This document shows positions 1 to 9,460 of a stretch of DNA of 64,000 bases, piece by piece (the stretch's first letter is position 1; every line of letters begins with the position of its first letter). The translations under genes were made by a program, and so were the position numbers. A model generated the notes under the pieces. It searched no databases. It saw nothing but the letters and a program-made list of their open reading frames with translations, and was not told the DNA's origin. Source of the stretch: Rhizobium mongolense subsp. loessense (lineage in GTDB: Bacteria > Pseudomonadota > Alphaproteobacteria > Rhizobiales > Rhizobiaceae); NCBI RefSeq assembly GCF_900099775.1, contig NZ_FMTM01000001.1, positions 1,116,001 through 1,180,000 on the forward strand. The letters are read 5' to 3'.

Positions 1-103
1 ATGACGGTCTCCGGTAGTGGGTTCTCTTGGGATGCGCCCGATATCGAGCTTTGACCGCAAAAAATCAAGTCTGCGTGACAAAGAAGAAAACATTCCGGGT
101 CTT
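1..103. other. left-edge non-coding stretch after hrcA
   Basis: No reading frame with a family resemblance is visible in these 103 bases. They lie downstream of hrcA on the minus strand. grpE often follows hrcA in this group, but its start is not recognisable here and would have to lie further left. Confidence 0.4.
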
Positions 104-1192
104 TTATAGCGTGCCGCGCGCAAGCCGGGATATCAGCTGGGCAGTGTAATCCACCATCGGCACGATGCGTGAATAATTGAGCCGCGTCGGCCCGATGACG
201 CCGACGGCGCCGACAATGCGGTCGTCATCGTCGCGATAGGGCGCAACGATCAGCGACGAGCCGGAAAGCGAAAAGAGCTTGTTCTCAGACCCGATGAAGA
301 TGCGCACGCCCGGACCGGTTTCGGCAAGGTTCAGCAGCTCGATCAGGCTGTCCTTCTTTTCGAGATCATCGAAGAGCATGCGGAGCCGATCAAGGTCCTC
401 CGCGCCCGCCAGGCCCTCGAGCAGATTGGATCGGCCTCGAATAATAAGCTGCGGCGGCTTGCCTTCATCCGCATCGCCAGACCACACCGCGATACCGCGC
501 TCGACGAGATCCCGGGACAACGCGTCGAGCTCGTGGCGGACGTTCTCCTTTAAGCGACTGAGCTGCTTGCGCAATTCCGGCAATGTCTGCCCGGACATAT
601 GGGCATTGAGGAAGTTCGCGGCCTCCGTCAGCTGCGACGACGTAACGCCTGCCGGCAATTCGATAATGCGGTTTTCGACCTGATCGTGATCGCCGACCAG
701 CACCGCCAACGCCTTGGTGGGCTCCAGGCGGATGAATTCGACATGCTTAAGGACCGGATCGCTCTTTGAGGTGATGACGAGCCCTGCGCCGCGCGAAATG
801 CCCGACAGCATCCGGCTTGCCTCGTTCATCATCGATTCAACCGGATTGTCGCGGCTTTCGGGGCGAACCTGGCGGTCGATATTCGCACGGTCCTCGGCGG
901 AAAGGTCGCCGACCTGCATGAAGGCATCGACGAAGAAGCGAAGGCCGCCCTGCGTCGGCAGGCGTCCGGCGCTGACATGCGGCGAGTAGATCAGGCCCAA
1001 CTCTTCCAGGTCGCTCATCACGTTGCGCACCGACGCGGGCGATAGCGACATTGGCAGAAGGCGGGAGAGATTGCGCGAGCCGAGCGGCTCGCCACTTTCC
1101 AGATAGCCTTCAACGATGCGGCGGAAGATTTCCTTGGAGCGTTCATCCAGCGCAGCAACGGCATCCGAAACCGACGTCGACCTGAACCCCAT
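104..1192 (-). CDS. hrcA: heat-inducible transcription repressor HrcA
   Basis: HrcA is the dimeric repressor of class I heat-shock genes; it binds CIRCE inverted repeats and is tuned by GroEL in other bacteria. The N-terminal winged helix is clear (ERSKEIFRRIVEGYLESG, then SPASVRNVMSDLEELG), followed by the GAF-like middle and the C-terminal HrcA signature around GPTRLNYSRIVPMVDYTA. The ATG at 1192 gives 362 residues, the normal family length. An in-frame ATG at 1309 would add 39 residues with no family resemblance. It is transcribed divergently from rph. No CIRCE element is seen upstream. Confidence 0.95.
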   Translation of the reverse strand: MGFRSTSVSDAVAALDERSKEIFRRIVEGYLESGEPLGSRNLSRLLPMSLSPASVRNVMSDLEELGLIYSPHVSAGRLPTQGGLRFFVDAFMQVGDLSAEDRANIDRQVRPESRDNPVESMMNEASRMLSGISRGAGLVITSKSDPVLKHVEFIRLEPTKALAVLVGDHDQVENRIIELPAGVTSSQLTEAANFLNAHMSGQTLPELRKQLSRLKENVRHELDALSRDLVERGIAVWSGDADEGKPPQLIIRGRSNLLEGLAGAEDLDRLRMLFDDLEKKDSLIELLNLAETGPGVRIFIGSENKLFSLSGSSLIVAPYRDDDDRIVGAVGVIGPTRLNYSRIVPMVDYTAQLISRLARGTL

Positions 1193-1376
1193 GAACTTCC
1201 TTAGACCTGCGCTGCTGATGACGATCCTTAAAATATAGCCGTTCTCGCCCTCGTAGCAAAAGGGAATTTGCAAATGGCTGCGGCCAATCGTAGAAGCGGT
1301 CGACACCATTCAAGCATGCATGATGTTTTGCGAGAACCGCTTCACGGTTTTCTGCATCGTGCTTCAGGAGATCACA

Positions 1377-2092
<716 letters not shown>

Positions 2093-2096
<4 letters not shown>

Positions 2097-2509
2097 CTGC
2101 CCTGCTGGAAGGCATGCTGGAGACCGCGCTTTATGCGAAGGATCTCGACAAGGCCGAGGCTTTCTACGAAGGCGTGCTCGGCCTTGCCAAGATCACGCGC
2201 GCCGCAAACCGGCATGTATTCTTCCGCTGCGGGCAAGGCGTGCTGTTGATCTTCAACCCCGATGAAACGGTGAAACCGCCAGCGGCCGACGCCCTGCAGG
2301 TGCCGCCCCACGGCACGAAAGGTCAGGGCCACGCATGTTTCCGGGTGTCTGGTGAGAACATCGATGCCATGGCGGTGAAGCTCAAAGCCGCGGGCATCGA
2401 AATCGAATCCGAAGTCCACTGGCCGAATGGCGGCCGCTCGATCTATTTCCGCGATCCCGCGGGAAACAGCCTCGAATGCGCCGAAGCCAGAATCTGGGGC
2501 ATTGAATAG
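2093..2509 (+). CDS. VOC (glyoxalase/bleomycin-resistance) family protein
   Basis: A 138-residue protein of the vicinal oxygen chelate fold, with two beta-alpha-beta-beta-beta modules. The first module contains [16 protein letters not shown] and the second ends in [17 protein letters not shown], which carries the typical glutamate metal ligand. The fold supports glyoxalases, dioxygenases and resistance proteins, so the substrate cannot be read from sequence. It is translationally coupled to rph by an ATGA overlap and sits eight bases before rdgB, so it is probably co-transcribed with RNA- and nucleotide-quality genes. Confidence 0.85.
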
Positions 2510-2517
2510 GACCGACC

Positions 2518-3162
2518 ATGCGCACGCTTGAAACGAAGACGATCGTCGTCGCCAGCCACAACGCCGGCAAGATCCGCGAGATCCAGGATCTGATCGGACC
2601 GCTCGGCTTTACCGCCAAATCGGCAGCGGACCTCAACTTCCTCGAGCCTGACGAAACCGGCACAACCTTCGAGGAAAACGCGACGATCAAGGCTCTCGCC
2701 TCTGCCAAGGCAGCAGGAATGCCGGCGCTTTCCGACGATTCTGGACTGGTGATCGATGCGCTTGGTGGCGATCCGGGCGTCTATACGGCCAACTGGGCCG
2801 AGACTGCAGACGGCACGCGCGACTTTGCAATGGGGATGGAAAAGGTGCACCAGGCGCTGGAGAAAGCCGGGGCCACAAAGCCGGAGCAACGACGCGCACG
2901 CTTCGTCAGCGTGCTCTGCCTCGCCTGGCCAGACGGCCATACGGAGCTTTTCCGCGGTGAGGTGGAAGGTAGGGTCGTCTGGCCGCCGCGCGGTACCCAG
3001 GGTTTCGGTTACGATCCGGTCTTCCAACCGGAAGGTTACGACATCACCTTCGGCGAGATGAATGCCGAGGAAAAGCACGGCTGGAACATTGGCAAGCCGC
3101 AGGCCCTGTCGCATCGGGCGCGCGCATTCAAACGCTTTGTCGAAACCTGCCTGGAAGCGTAA
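2518..3162 (+). CDS. rdgB: XTP/dITP diphosphatase (RdgB/HAM1 family)
   Basis: This house-cleaning pyrophosphatase removes dITP, XTP and related deaminated purine triphosphates before they enter DNA or RNA. The 214 residues carry the N-terminal [12 protein letters not shown] nucleotide-binding motif, [21 protein letters not shown] with the catalytic acidic residues, and the late GYDPVFQP and LSHRARAF motifs. It lies between the VOC gene and hemW with short spacers, as expected for one operon starting at rph. Confidence 0.95.
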   Translation: MRTLETKTIVVASHNAGKIREIQDLIGPLGFTAKSAADLNFLEPDETGTTFEENATIKALASAKAAGMPALSDDSGLVIDALGGDPGVYTANWAETADGTRDFAMGMEKVHQALEKAGATKPEQRRARFVSVLCLAWPDGHTELFRGEVEGRVVWPPRGTQGFGYDPVFQPEGYDITFGEMNAEEKHGWNIGKPQALSHRARAFKRFVETCLEA

Positions 3163-3171
3163 GGTCGGTTC

Positions 3172-4374
3172 GTGGAGATTCTCGATACGCCAAGCTTGAC
3201 GCGCGATGCGATGCTTCTGCCCGATACCGGCGAGCCCGGTTTCGGGGTCTATGTGCATTGGCCCTTCTGCGCGGCGAAGTGCCCCTATTGCGACTTCAAC
3301 AGCCATGTCCGTCATCAGCCGGTCGACCAGGAGCGGTTCGCCGCTGCTTTCCTGAAGGAGATGGCCGCCGTTCGCCAGATGAGTGGACCAAAGACGGTGA
3401 CGAGCATCTTCCTTGGCGGCGGCACGCCGTCGCTCATGCACCCAGCAACGGTTTCGGCCATTCTCGACGGTATCTCCAAGCACTGGCATGTGCCGAACGG
3501 CATCGAGATCACGATGGAGGCCAATCCTTCGAGCGTGGAGGCCGAGCGCTTCCGCGGCTATCGCGCCGCAGGCGTCAATCGCGTATCGCTCGGCGTTCAG
3601 GCACTGAACGACCGGGATCTGAAATTCCTCGGCCGCCTGCATGACGTCGCCGATGCACTGAAGGCCATCAAGCTGGCGCGCGACATCTTCCCGCGCATGT
3701 CGTTCGACCTGATCTATGCCCGTCCCGCCCAGACCGTCGAAGAATGGGAAAAGGAGTTGAAGGAAGCGATCTCATACGCGGTCGATCACCTCTCGCTCTA
3801 CCAGCTGACGATCGAGGAGGGCACGCCTTTCTACGGCCTGCACAAAGCCGGCAAACTGATCGTGCCGGATGGGGACCAATCGGCGATCCTCTACGAGGCG
3901 ACTCAGGAGATCATGGCGCGCGAGGGTATGCCGGCCTATGAGGTTTCCAACCATGCGCGGCCCGGCGCCGAGAGCCGCCATAACCTCACCTACTGGCGCT
4001 ACGGCGACTATGCCGGGATCGGCCCCGGCGCACATGGCCGCCTGACGCGCGGGCCTGAGAAGATCGCAACGGCGACCGAGCGCAAGCCCGAGACCTGGCT
4101 CGAGCTTGTCGAGCGCGACGGGCATGGCATTCTGGAGCAGGAACGGCTCGGCTATGACGAGCAGGCGGACGAATTGCTGCTCATGGGGCTGCGGCTGAAG
4201 GAAGGCGTCGATCTTGCCCGCTGGCAGCAGCTGTCCGGCCGGGATCCGGATCCGAAGCGCGAAGAGTTTCTGCTGGAGCACGGCTTCATCGAGCGGATCG
4301 GCAATTCCCGACTTCGCTGCACGCCGTCGGGCATGCTGATCCTCGATTCGGTCGTCGCCGATCTCGCCTGCTGA
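3172..4374 (+). CDS. hemW: radical SAM heme chaperone HemW
   Basis: HemW is a radical SAM protein that binds heme and helps load it into respiratory enzymes; it was formerly annotated as an oxygen-independent coproporphyrinogen oxidase. The cluster motif is FCAAKCPYC (Cys33, 37, 40 from this start). FLGGGTPSL and NRVSLGVQ follow, and the C-terminal half has the HemW-specific domain. HemW has three cluster cysteines and lacks the extra N-terminal cysteine of true HemN, which fits. The start used is GTG 3172; an in-frame ATG at 3211 is a good alternative that removes 13 residues. Confidence 0.9.
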   Translation: MEILDTPSLTRDAMLLPDTGEPGFGVYVHWPFCAAKCPYCDFNSHVRHQPVDQERFAAAFLKEMAAVRQMSGPKTVTSIFLGGGTPSLMHPATVSAILDGISKHWHVPNGIEITMEANPSSVEAERFRGYRAAGVNRVSLGVQALNDRDLKFLGRLHDVADALKAIKLARDIFPRMSFDLIYARPAQTVEEWEKELKEAISYAVDHLSLYQLTIEEGTPFYGLHKAGKLIVPDGDQSAILYEATQEIMAREGMPAYEVSNHARPGAESRHNLTYWRYGDYAGIGPGAHGRLTRGPEKIATATERKPETWLELVERDGHGILEQERLGYDEQADELLLMGLRLKEGVDLARWQQLSGRDPDPKREEFLLEHGFIERIGNSRLRCTPSGMLILDSVVADLAC

Positions 4375-4377
4375 GCC

Positions 4378-5292
4378 TCAGGCTGCCCGCCTTTTCCCAA
4401 GCGACATCAACCGCCCGTCGATCGCCGCAAGGCCGACCGCGATCGTCGCCATGCCGATCAGATGTTTTGCCTGCAGCTGCTCGCCAAGGATGACCGTACC
4501 CAGCAGAATGGCGCTGACAGGAATGAGGAAGGTCACCAGCGCAAGGTTCGTTGCGCCCGCCGTTGCGAGAACCCGGAAGAAAAGCACATAGGCGATGGCG
4601 GTCGAAAGCAGTGCGAGACCGAGCAGCGCCAGCCAGGTTTCGATACCAGGAGCGGGCAATGCCCATGGACGGTCGGCAATCAGCGCGATCGGCAGCATCA
4701 AGATGGTGGAGGCCGTGACCTGGCCTGCGGCCGGCAGCAGCGGCGGCATGCTCATCGCCCGGAAACGGCGGCCCCAGATGCCGGCGAAGGAATAGGAGAT
4801 GGCAGCACCAAGGACCGCGAGCTGCGCCAGAACATTCGAGCCGAGATCATGGAGCACATCGAAGCCGATCATATAAGCCACGCCGGCAAAGCCGACGAGC
4901 ACGCCGATCAGGCGGTGACCGCTCATCTTCTCGTCGGTGGTCAGGATATGGGCAACAACGACGGTAAAGAGCGGCGTCGTGGCATTCAGGATCGAGGCAA
5001 GGCCGCTTGCAATGTGAGTCTGGCCCCAGACGATGAGGCAGAAAGGGATCATATTGTTCAGCACACCCATGCCGAAGAAGGCGACCCAGCTCTTGCCGTC
5101 GCGCGGCATCGTATGACCCATGAGCCGCACGATGATATTGAGCGCGAGCGCTGCCAGCAGCACGCGGCCCGTGACGATCGTAAACGGCGGCAGTGCCTTG
5201 ACGAGAATGCCGTTGAAGAGGAAGGAGCCGCCCCAAAGGAGGGACAGGACCAAAAGCATACTCCATTCGGCCAAGCCCATTTGTTTCTGCAT
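4378..5292 (-). CDS. EamA/DMT-superfamily transporter
   Basis: A 304-residue inner-membrane protein with about ten hydrophobic segments arranged as two EamA repeats, typical of drug/metabolite exporters. Recognisable features are the N-terminal LLVLSLLWGGSFLF segment and, in the second repeat, LIPVSAILLGTVILGEQLQ. It is convergent with hemW (three bases apart) and divergent from a LysR gene at 5504, which is its likely regulator. The substrate is unknown; amino acids or metabolites are the usual cargo. Confidence 0.88.
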   Translation of the reverse strand: MQKQMGLAEWSMLLVLSLLWGGSFLFNGILVKALPPFTIVTGRVLLAALALNIIVRLMGHTMPRDGKSWVAFFGMGVLNNMIPFCLIVWGQTHIASGLASILNATTPLFTVVVAHILTTDEKMSGHRLIGVLVGFAGVAYMIGFDVLHDLGSNVLAQLAVLGAAISYSFAGIWGRRFRAMSMPPLLPAAGQVTASTILMLPIALIADRPWALPAPGIETWLALLGLALLSTAIAYVLFFRVLATAGATNLALVTFLIPVSAILLGTVILGEQLQAKHLIGMATIAVGLAAIDGRLMSLGKRRAA

Positions 5293-5503
5293 GTCTTTCT
5301 CCCTTCATTGTTCGCGGGCTTACGATACGGCGGATGATTTCGCCACCCGTTTCTTGCGCACCAGTTACGGCCAACTACGATTTTTGCTCGATGAATGTCG
5401 CTTCACGATTCTGTTTAGTGATCGCTTTCGTTCTGATATTATTTCTATAATCCCACTTCGGCAAACGAGTCTTTTTCGGCATATGCTTTAGCTGGACTAA
5501 ACC

Positions 5504-6388
5504 ATGAGCGAATTTCTGCCATCCCTTTCGGCCCTACGGGCTTTCGAAGCTGCAGCGCGGCATCTCAGCATGACACTGGCAGCCAAGGAGCTGCATGTGA
5601 CGCCCGGCGCCGTCAGCCTGCAGATCCGCGATCTGGAAGCCGCACTCGGCGTACGGCTTTTTGAGCGGAAGACGCGGGCGCTCGCCCTCACAGTCGAGGG
5701 CGCGGATTACTTCGCCACACTGCAGACCGCCTTCCGGCTGATGAGAGAGGCGACGGCTGCGATTGCGGCGCGGGCACGCGGCTCTGTGCTGAACGTCACC
5801 TGCACGGCAGGCTTCGCGACCTATTGGCTGGTTCCGCGGCTCGGGCGTTTCGAGGAGATCCATCCGGAGATCGACGTGCGCATCAGTGCCTCGCATCGCG
5901 TGCTCGACTTTCAACGCGACGGCATCGATCTAGCCATCCGGCACGGGCTCGGCGGCTATGACGGCCTCGTCAGCGAGCGGTTAGTGGATGATGAGCTGGT
6001 GCCTGTCTGCATTCCACGGCTGGCGGCGCAGCTTGGAGACCACCCTTCGCCAGACACGCTCGCCGGCTTCCAGTTGATCCATGATGTTTACCGTCACGAC
6101 TGGAAGCTCTGGCTGGAGGCAGCAGGGGCGACCAAGGTGGACGCCTCGCGCGGCCCGATCTTCATGCATGGCAATGGCGCCTACGAAGCTATGAAGGCTG
6201 GCCTCGGTTTTGCACTGATGCGGCGGTCATTTCTGGAGAAGGAACTCGCCGAAGGCGCCGTGGCCGCCCCCTTCCCGCTTGGCGTTGCGAGCCGCCTCGC
6301 CTTTCATCTCGTCTATCCGGGGGCCGCACTCGAACGCCCGGCCGTCGCGGCCTTCCGGCGTTGGTTGCTTTCGGAAGCGAAGAGCTGA
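5504..6388 (+). CDS. LysR-family regulator, GcvA-like
   Basis: A 294-residue LysR regulator. The N-terminal winged helix reads LSALRAFEAAARHLSMTLAA followed by HVTPGAVSLQIRDLEAALG, and the C-terminal periplasmic-binding-like effector domain includes FATYWLVPRLGRFEEIHP, which is common in the GcvA/AmpR branch. It is divergent from the EamA exporter gene, with a 211-base AT-rich gap holding their promoters (a small dyad ATTAT-N4-ATAAT lies at 5438-5451). It probably controls that exporter. Confidence 0.88.
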   Translation: MSEFLPSLSALRAFEAAARHLSMTLAAKELHVTPGAVSLQIRDLEAALGVRLFERKTRALALTVEGADYFATLQTAFRLMREATAAIAARARGSVLNVTCTAGFATYWLVPRLGRFEEIHPEIDVRISASHRVLDFQRDGIDLAIRHGLGGYDGLVSERLVDDELVPVCIPRLAAQLGDHPSPDTLAGFQLIHDVYRHDWKLWLEAAGATKVDASRGPIFMHGNGAYEAMKAGLGFALMRRSFLEKELAEGAVAAPFPLGVASRLAFHLVYPGAALERPAVAAFRRWLLSEAKS

Positions 6389-6462
6389 CGATCCTCGCGG
6401 TCGCCTCCCCAAAAAAAGTGGATAGATTTACTCATAAAAAGGGTTTTCATCCGGCTTTTTGT

Positions 6463-6477
6463 TGACTATTACACTCA
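6463..6477 (+). promoter_or_regulatory. RirA-type iron box (IRO box)
   Basis: The sequence here is TGA, nine bases, TCA, matching the IRO-box pattern described for the rhizobial iron regulator RirA. It sits 37 bases before the TonB-receptor start codon and overlaps a -35-like TTGACT (6462-6467). Binding here would block the promoter, so iron repression of the receptor-fhuF-binding-protein operon is likely. Confidence 0.6.
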
Positions 6478-6513
6478 TGAATTATGAAGTGAACCGCCAA
6501 GAGTTGTAAGCTG

Positions 6514-8700
6514 ATGAAAATACATGTTTTTGCCAGGTCGCTGCGGGCATCCGCACTGACCGGCGCCGCCATGGCCCTTCTCGTCCTTCCCACCGCTGCG
6601 CAGGACGCGGCCTCTGAAAACCAGCCGGATGATGGCGCGACAGTGCTAAAGGAGATCGTCGTCAGGGGCGGCAGCGGCGGTGTCATCCAGGCGGATGGCT
6701 ATGTCGGCAAGAGCAGCGCAACAGGTGCAAAGACAGACACGCCCTTCATCGAAACGCCGCAGTCGATCTCGTCCGTGACGGAACAGCAACTCAAGGACCG
6801 CAACCCCCAAACGCTGCTCGACACGCTCGCCTACACGCCTGGCACGCGCGTGGGTGCTTATGGTTTCGATCCACGATTCGACAGCTTCGCGGTGCGCGGC
6901 TTCGACGTCACCTACACGGGTGTTTTTCGCGACAACCTGCGCCAGCCCGGCGCCGGCTCTTCTCTCTTCAAGACCGAACCCTACGGCCTTGAGGGTGTTT
7001 CGATTCTGCGCGGCCCCTCGTCGGCTCTCTATGGCGCCTCCGGCGCCGGCGGTCTCTACAACCTGATCACCAAGCGCCCGACGGAAGACCCCTATCATGA
7101 ACTCCAGTTGCAATACGGCACGGAGCAGCGCTACCAGGGCCAATTTGATTTCTCCGGCCCTGTCAACGACCGCGATCCCTTCTATTATCGCCTCACTGGC
7201 CTCTATCGTGACGCCAATACGGAGCAGATCAGCGTTCCGGACGACCGCGTCTATATCGCGCCGGCTTTCACATGGAAGCCGGACGAGGACACAAAGCTTA
7301 CCATCCTCGGCGAATATTCGCGCACGAAGACGGGTGGCACGGCCGCTTACTACAACGACCCAGTCACCGGCGAAGTGACGGACTATTTCGCGGGTAACCC
7401 TGCATTCAACGATTCTGTTCAGAACCAGGGCCGCATCGGCTATGAGTTCGAACACAGGCTCAACGACACCTTCGTCTTCCGTCAGAATGCTCGCTTTTCG
7501 ACATTGAACATCGACACCGATTGGGCCTTTGCCTACGCACCAAATGCGGTCGATCCAACGCTTTTGGATCGCAGCGCCGGCACGTTTGACGAACGCCTGA
7601 CGGCCTTTGTTATCGACAACCAGCTCGAGGCGAAATTCGACACGGGCGATATCGACCATACGCTGCTTGCCGGCCTCGACTTGACCCGGCTTCGTTGGCG
7701 TTCGCTCGACGGCCGCGGCGTCTCGCCGCCGCTTGATACCAACAATCCGAACGCAGGCGCTTCAGTCCCGCACATCGACTTCCAGACCCGCACCGTCCAG
7801 GACCAGTGGCAGGCCGGCACCTACCTGCAGGACCAGATGCGCTATGACGCCTGGCTGCTGACCCTCGGCGGGCGCTACGACTGGGTTTGGACTGATACGG
7901 AAAATACCGATCTCGTTGCAGATACAGTGGACACCATCTCTCAGAAGGACAAGGAATTTTCCGGCCGGATCGGTCTGAGCTACGAGACCGACTTCGGCCT
8001 CGTGCCCTATATCAGCTACTCGACCGCCTTTGCGCCGAATGCCGGTATCAACAGGGAGACCAACGCTCCCTTCAAGCCGACCGAGAGTGAACAGGAAGAG
8101 ATTGGCGTCAAATACCTATTACCGGAAAGCAATACGATGCTTTCTGCCGCCCTATTCAATATCGATCAGAAAAACAGTCTTTATTACGAGGTTGTGAATC
8201 TGCCGAGCGGCCCAGAAAACATTCAGGTCCAGCGTGGCAAGATTCGTTCCCGTGGCCTCGAGATCGAGGCGAACACGAGCCTCGACAACGGCCTGTCGCT
8301 GGTCGCGTCCTATACCTTTACGGACGCCAAGATCCTCGAAGGCCCGACGGGCACCGTCGGCAACTATGTTTCCTCCGTGCCGAAGCATATGGCATCGCTC
8401 TGGGCCAACTACAAATTCCAGGAAAGCAGCCCGGTTTATGGAACGGGCGTCGGCCTCGGCGCCCGCTACATCGGCAAGAGCTACGGCAATGACGAAAACA
8501 CGAGGGAAAACAGCGCCCGCGTGCTTTTCGATGCAGCAGTCAGCTACGACTTTGCTGCACTCGACAAGAAGTACGACGGTCTCAGCCTGCAGGTGAACGC
8601 CACCAATTTATTCGACCGCCGCGAACCCGTCTGCTCGGCAGGCTTCTGCTACCGCGACCAGGGCCGCTCGGTGATCGGCACGCTGCGCTACACTTGGTAG
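6514..8700 (+). CDS. TonB-dependent siderophore receptor (ferrichrome/ferrioxamine type)
   Basis: A 728-residue outer-membrane receptor that imports ferric siderophores using TonB energy. It has an N-terminal signal peptide ending near PTAAQDA, a TonB box around LKEIVVRG, a plug domain (about 75-180, with ETPQSISSV and SILRGPSSALYGASGAGG) and a 22-strand barrel ending in GTLRYTW with an aromatic last residue. A cysteine pair close to the C-terminus (CSAGFC) resembles FhuA/FoxA-type hydroxamate receptors. It begins a three-gene operon with a FhuF-like reductase and a periplasmic binding protein, behind an iron box. The exact siderophore is not determined. Confidence 0.92.
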   Translation: MKIHVFARSLRASALTGAAMALLVLPTAAQDAASENQPDDGATVLKEIVVRGGSGGVIQADGYVGKSSATGAKTDTPFIETPQSISSVTEQQLKDRNPQTLLDTLAYTPGTRVGAYGFDPRFDSFAVRGFDVTYTGVFRDNLRQPGAGSSLFKTEPYGLEGVSILRGPSSALYGASGAGGLYNLITKRPTEDPYHELQLQYGTEQRYQGQFDFSGPVNDRDPFYYRLTGLYRDANTEQISVPDDRVYIAPAFTWKPDEDTKLTILGEYSRTKTGGTAAYYNDPVTGEVTDYFAGNPAFNDSVQNQGRIGYEFEHRLNDTFVFRQNARFSTLNIDTDWAFAYAPNAVDPTLLDRSAGTFDERLTAFVIDNQLEAKFDTGDIDHTLLAGLDLTRLRWRSLDGRGVSPPLDTNNPNAGASVPHIDFQTRTVQDQWQAGTYLQDQMRYDAWLLTLGGRYDWVWTDTENTDLVADTVDTISQKDKEFSGRIGLSYETDFGLVPYISYSTAFAPNAGINRETNAPFKPTESEQEEIGVKYLLPESNTMLSAALFNIDQKNSLYYEVVNLPSGPENIQVQRGKIRSRGLEIEANTSLDNGLSLVASYTFTDAKILEGPTGTVGNYVSSVPKHMASLWANYKFQESSPVYGTGVGLGARYIGKSYGNDENTRENSARVLFDAAVSYDFAALDKKYDGLSLQVNATNLFDRREPVCSAGFCYRDQGRSVIGTLRYTW

Positions 8701-8704
8701 GCCG

Positions 8705-9460
8705 ATGGCAAGCGCGTCGCATCGAAACATGACAATGGAGGGCGCGCCGCTTGGCCTATCGTCCGCCTTTTCCGGCGAGCATGCCTGGTGCCGGGACAAG
8801 ATGATGATGAGCAAGGAGCTTACCGGCGGCGTGTCATTGCCTGCTTTTTTCCGGGACGGAGGCTTTCAGCGCGCGATTGATCGCTATGCGGAATTATCCG
8901 GCGGCAGCGACCGGCGCGCCGTCGTTTCCATGTGGTCGCTCTATTATTTCTCCGCTCTTTCTATCCCCTACTTGCTTGCCCGGCGCCTGGGCGGCCAGGC
9001 GCTTCCGGTCGGATTCGAAGAGATGACGATCGCATTGGAGGACAACGGCCTGCCGCGCGCCTTCGGCGTCCCGCATGCCGGCACGATCGAAAGCGAGGTC
9101 GAGACCGAAGGTTTCACGGCCGTGGGTCCCCTGCTCGAAACCCACCTTGGCGAGGCCGTCCTGCGGTTGCAGGCTTGCGGCATCTCGGCGAAGCTCTGCT
9201 GGAACAACGCTGCCGTCTATATCGATTATGCATTGCGGCTGACTGGAGGAGAACCATCAGGCGGCCCCGACCTTCCGCTCTTTGTGCGCGGCTACCTGCC
9301 GGATGGCGGCGTAAACCCGTTTTGCGGCTGCGTCAGCTATCTGGATGAAGAGGGTAAGCAGGTCGCACGGCGCAAGATCTGCTGCCTTCGATACATGCTT
9401 CCCGGAATTCCAAGCTGCGGCAAACTCTGCGCATTGCCGAGCCAGAGGAACCCGCAATGA
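8705..9460 (+). CDS. fhuF: siderophore-iron reductase FhuF-like
   Basis: FhuF proteins are cytoplasmic [2Fe-2S] ferric-siderophore reductases that release iron from hydroxamate complexes. This 251-residue protein has the FhuF-like middle (VSMWSLYYFSALSIPYLLAR) and the C-terminal cysteine cluster KICCLRYMLPGIPSCGKLC. As read, the spacing is C-C-x10-C-x3-C, one residue longer at the end than the C-C-x10-C-x2-C of E. coli FhuF. It starts four bases after the receptor stop and overlaps the binding-protein gene by ATGA, so the three are one operon. Confidence 0.85.
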   Translation: MASASHRNMTMEGAPLGLSSAFSGEHAWCRDKMMMSKELTGGVSLPAFFRDGGFQRAIDRYAELSGGSDRRAVVSMWSLYYFSALSIPYLLARRLGGQALPVGFEEMTIALEDNGLPRAFGVPHAGTIESEVETEGFTAVGPLLETHLGEAVLRLQACGISAKLCWNNAAVYIDYALRLTGGEPSGGPDLPLFVRGYLPDGGVNPFCGCVSYLDEEGKQVARRKICCLRYMLPGIPSCGKLCALPSQRNPQ

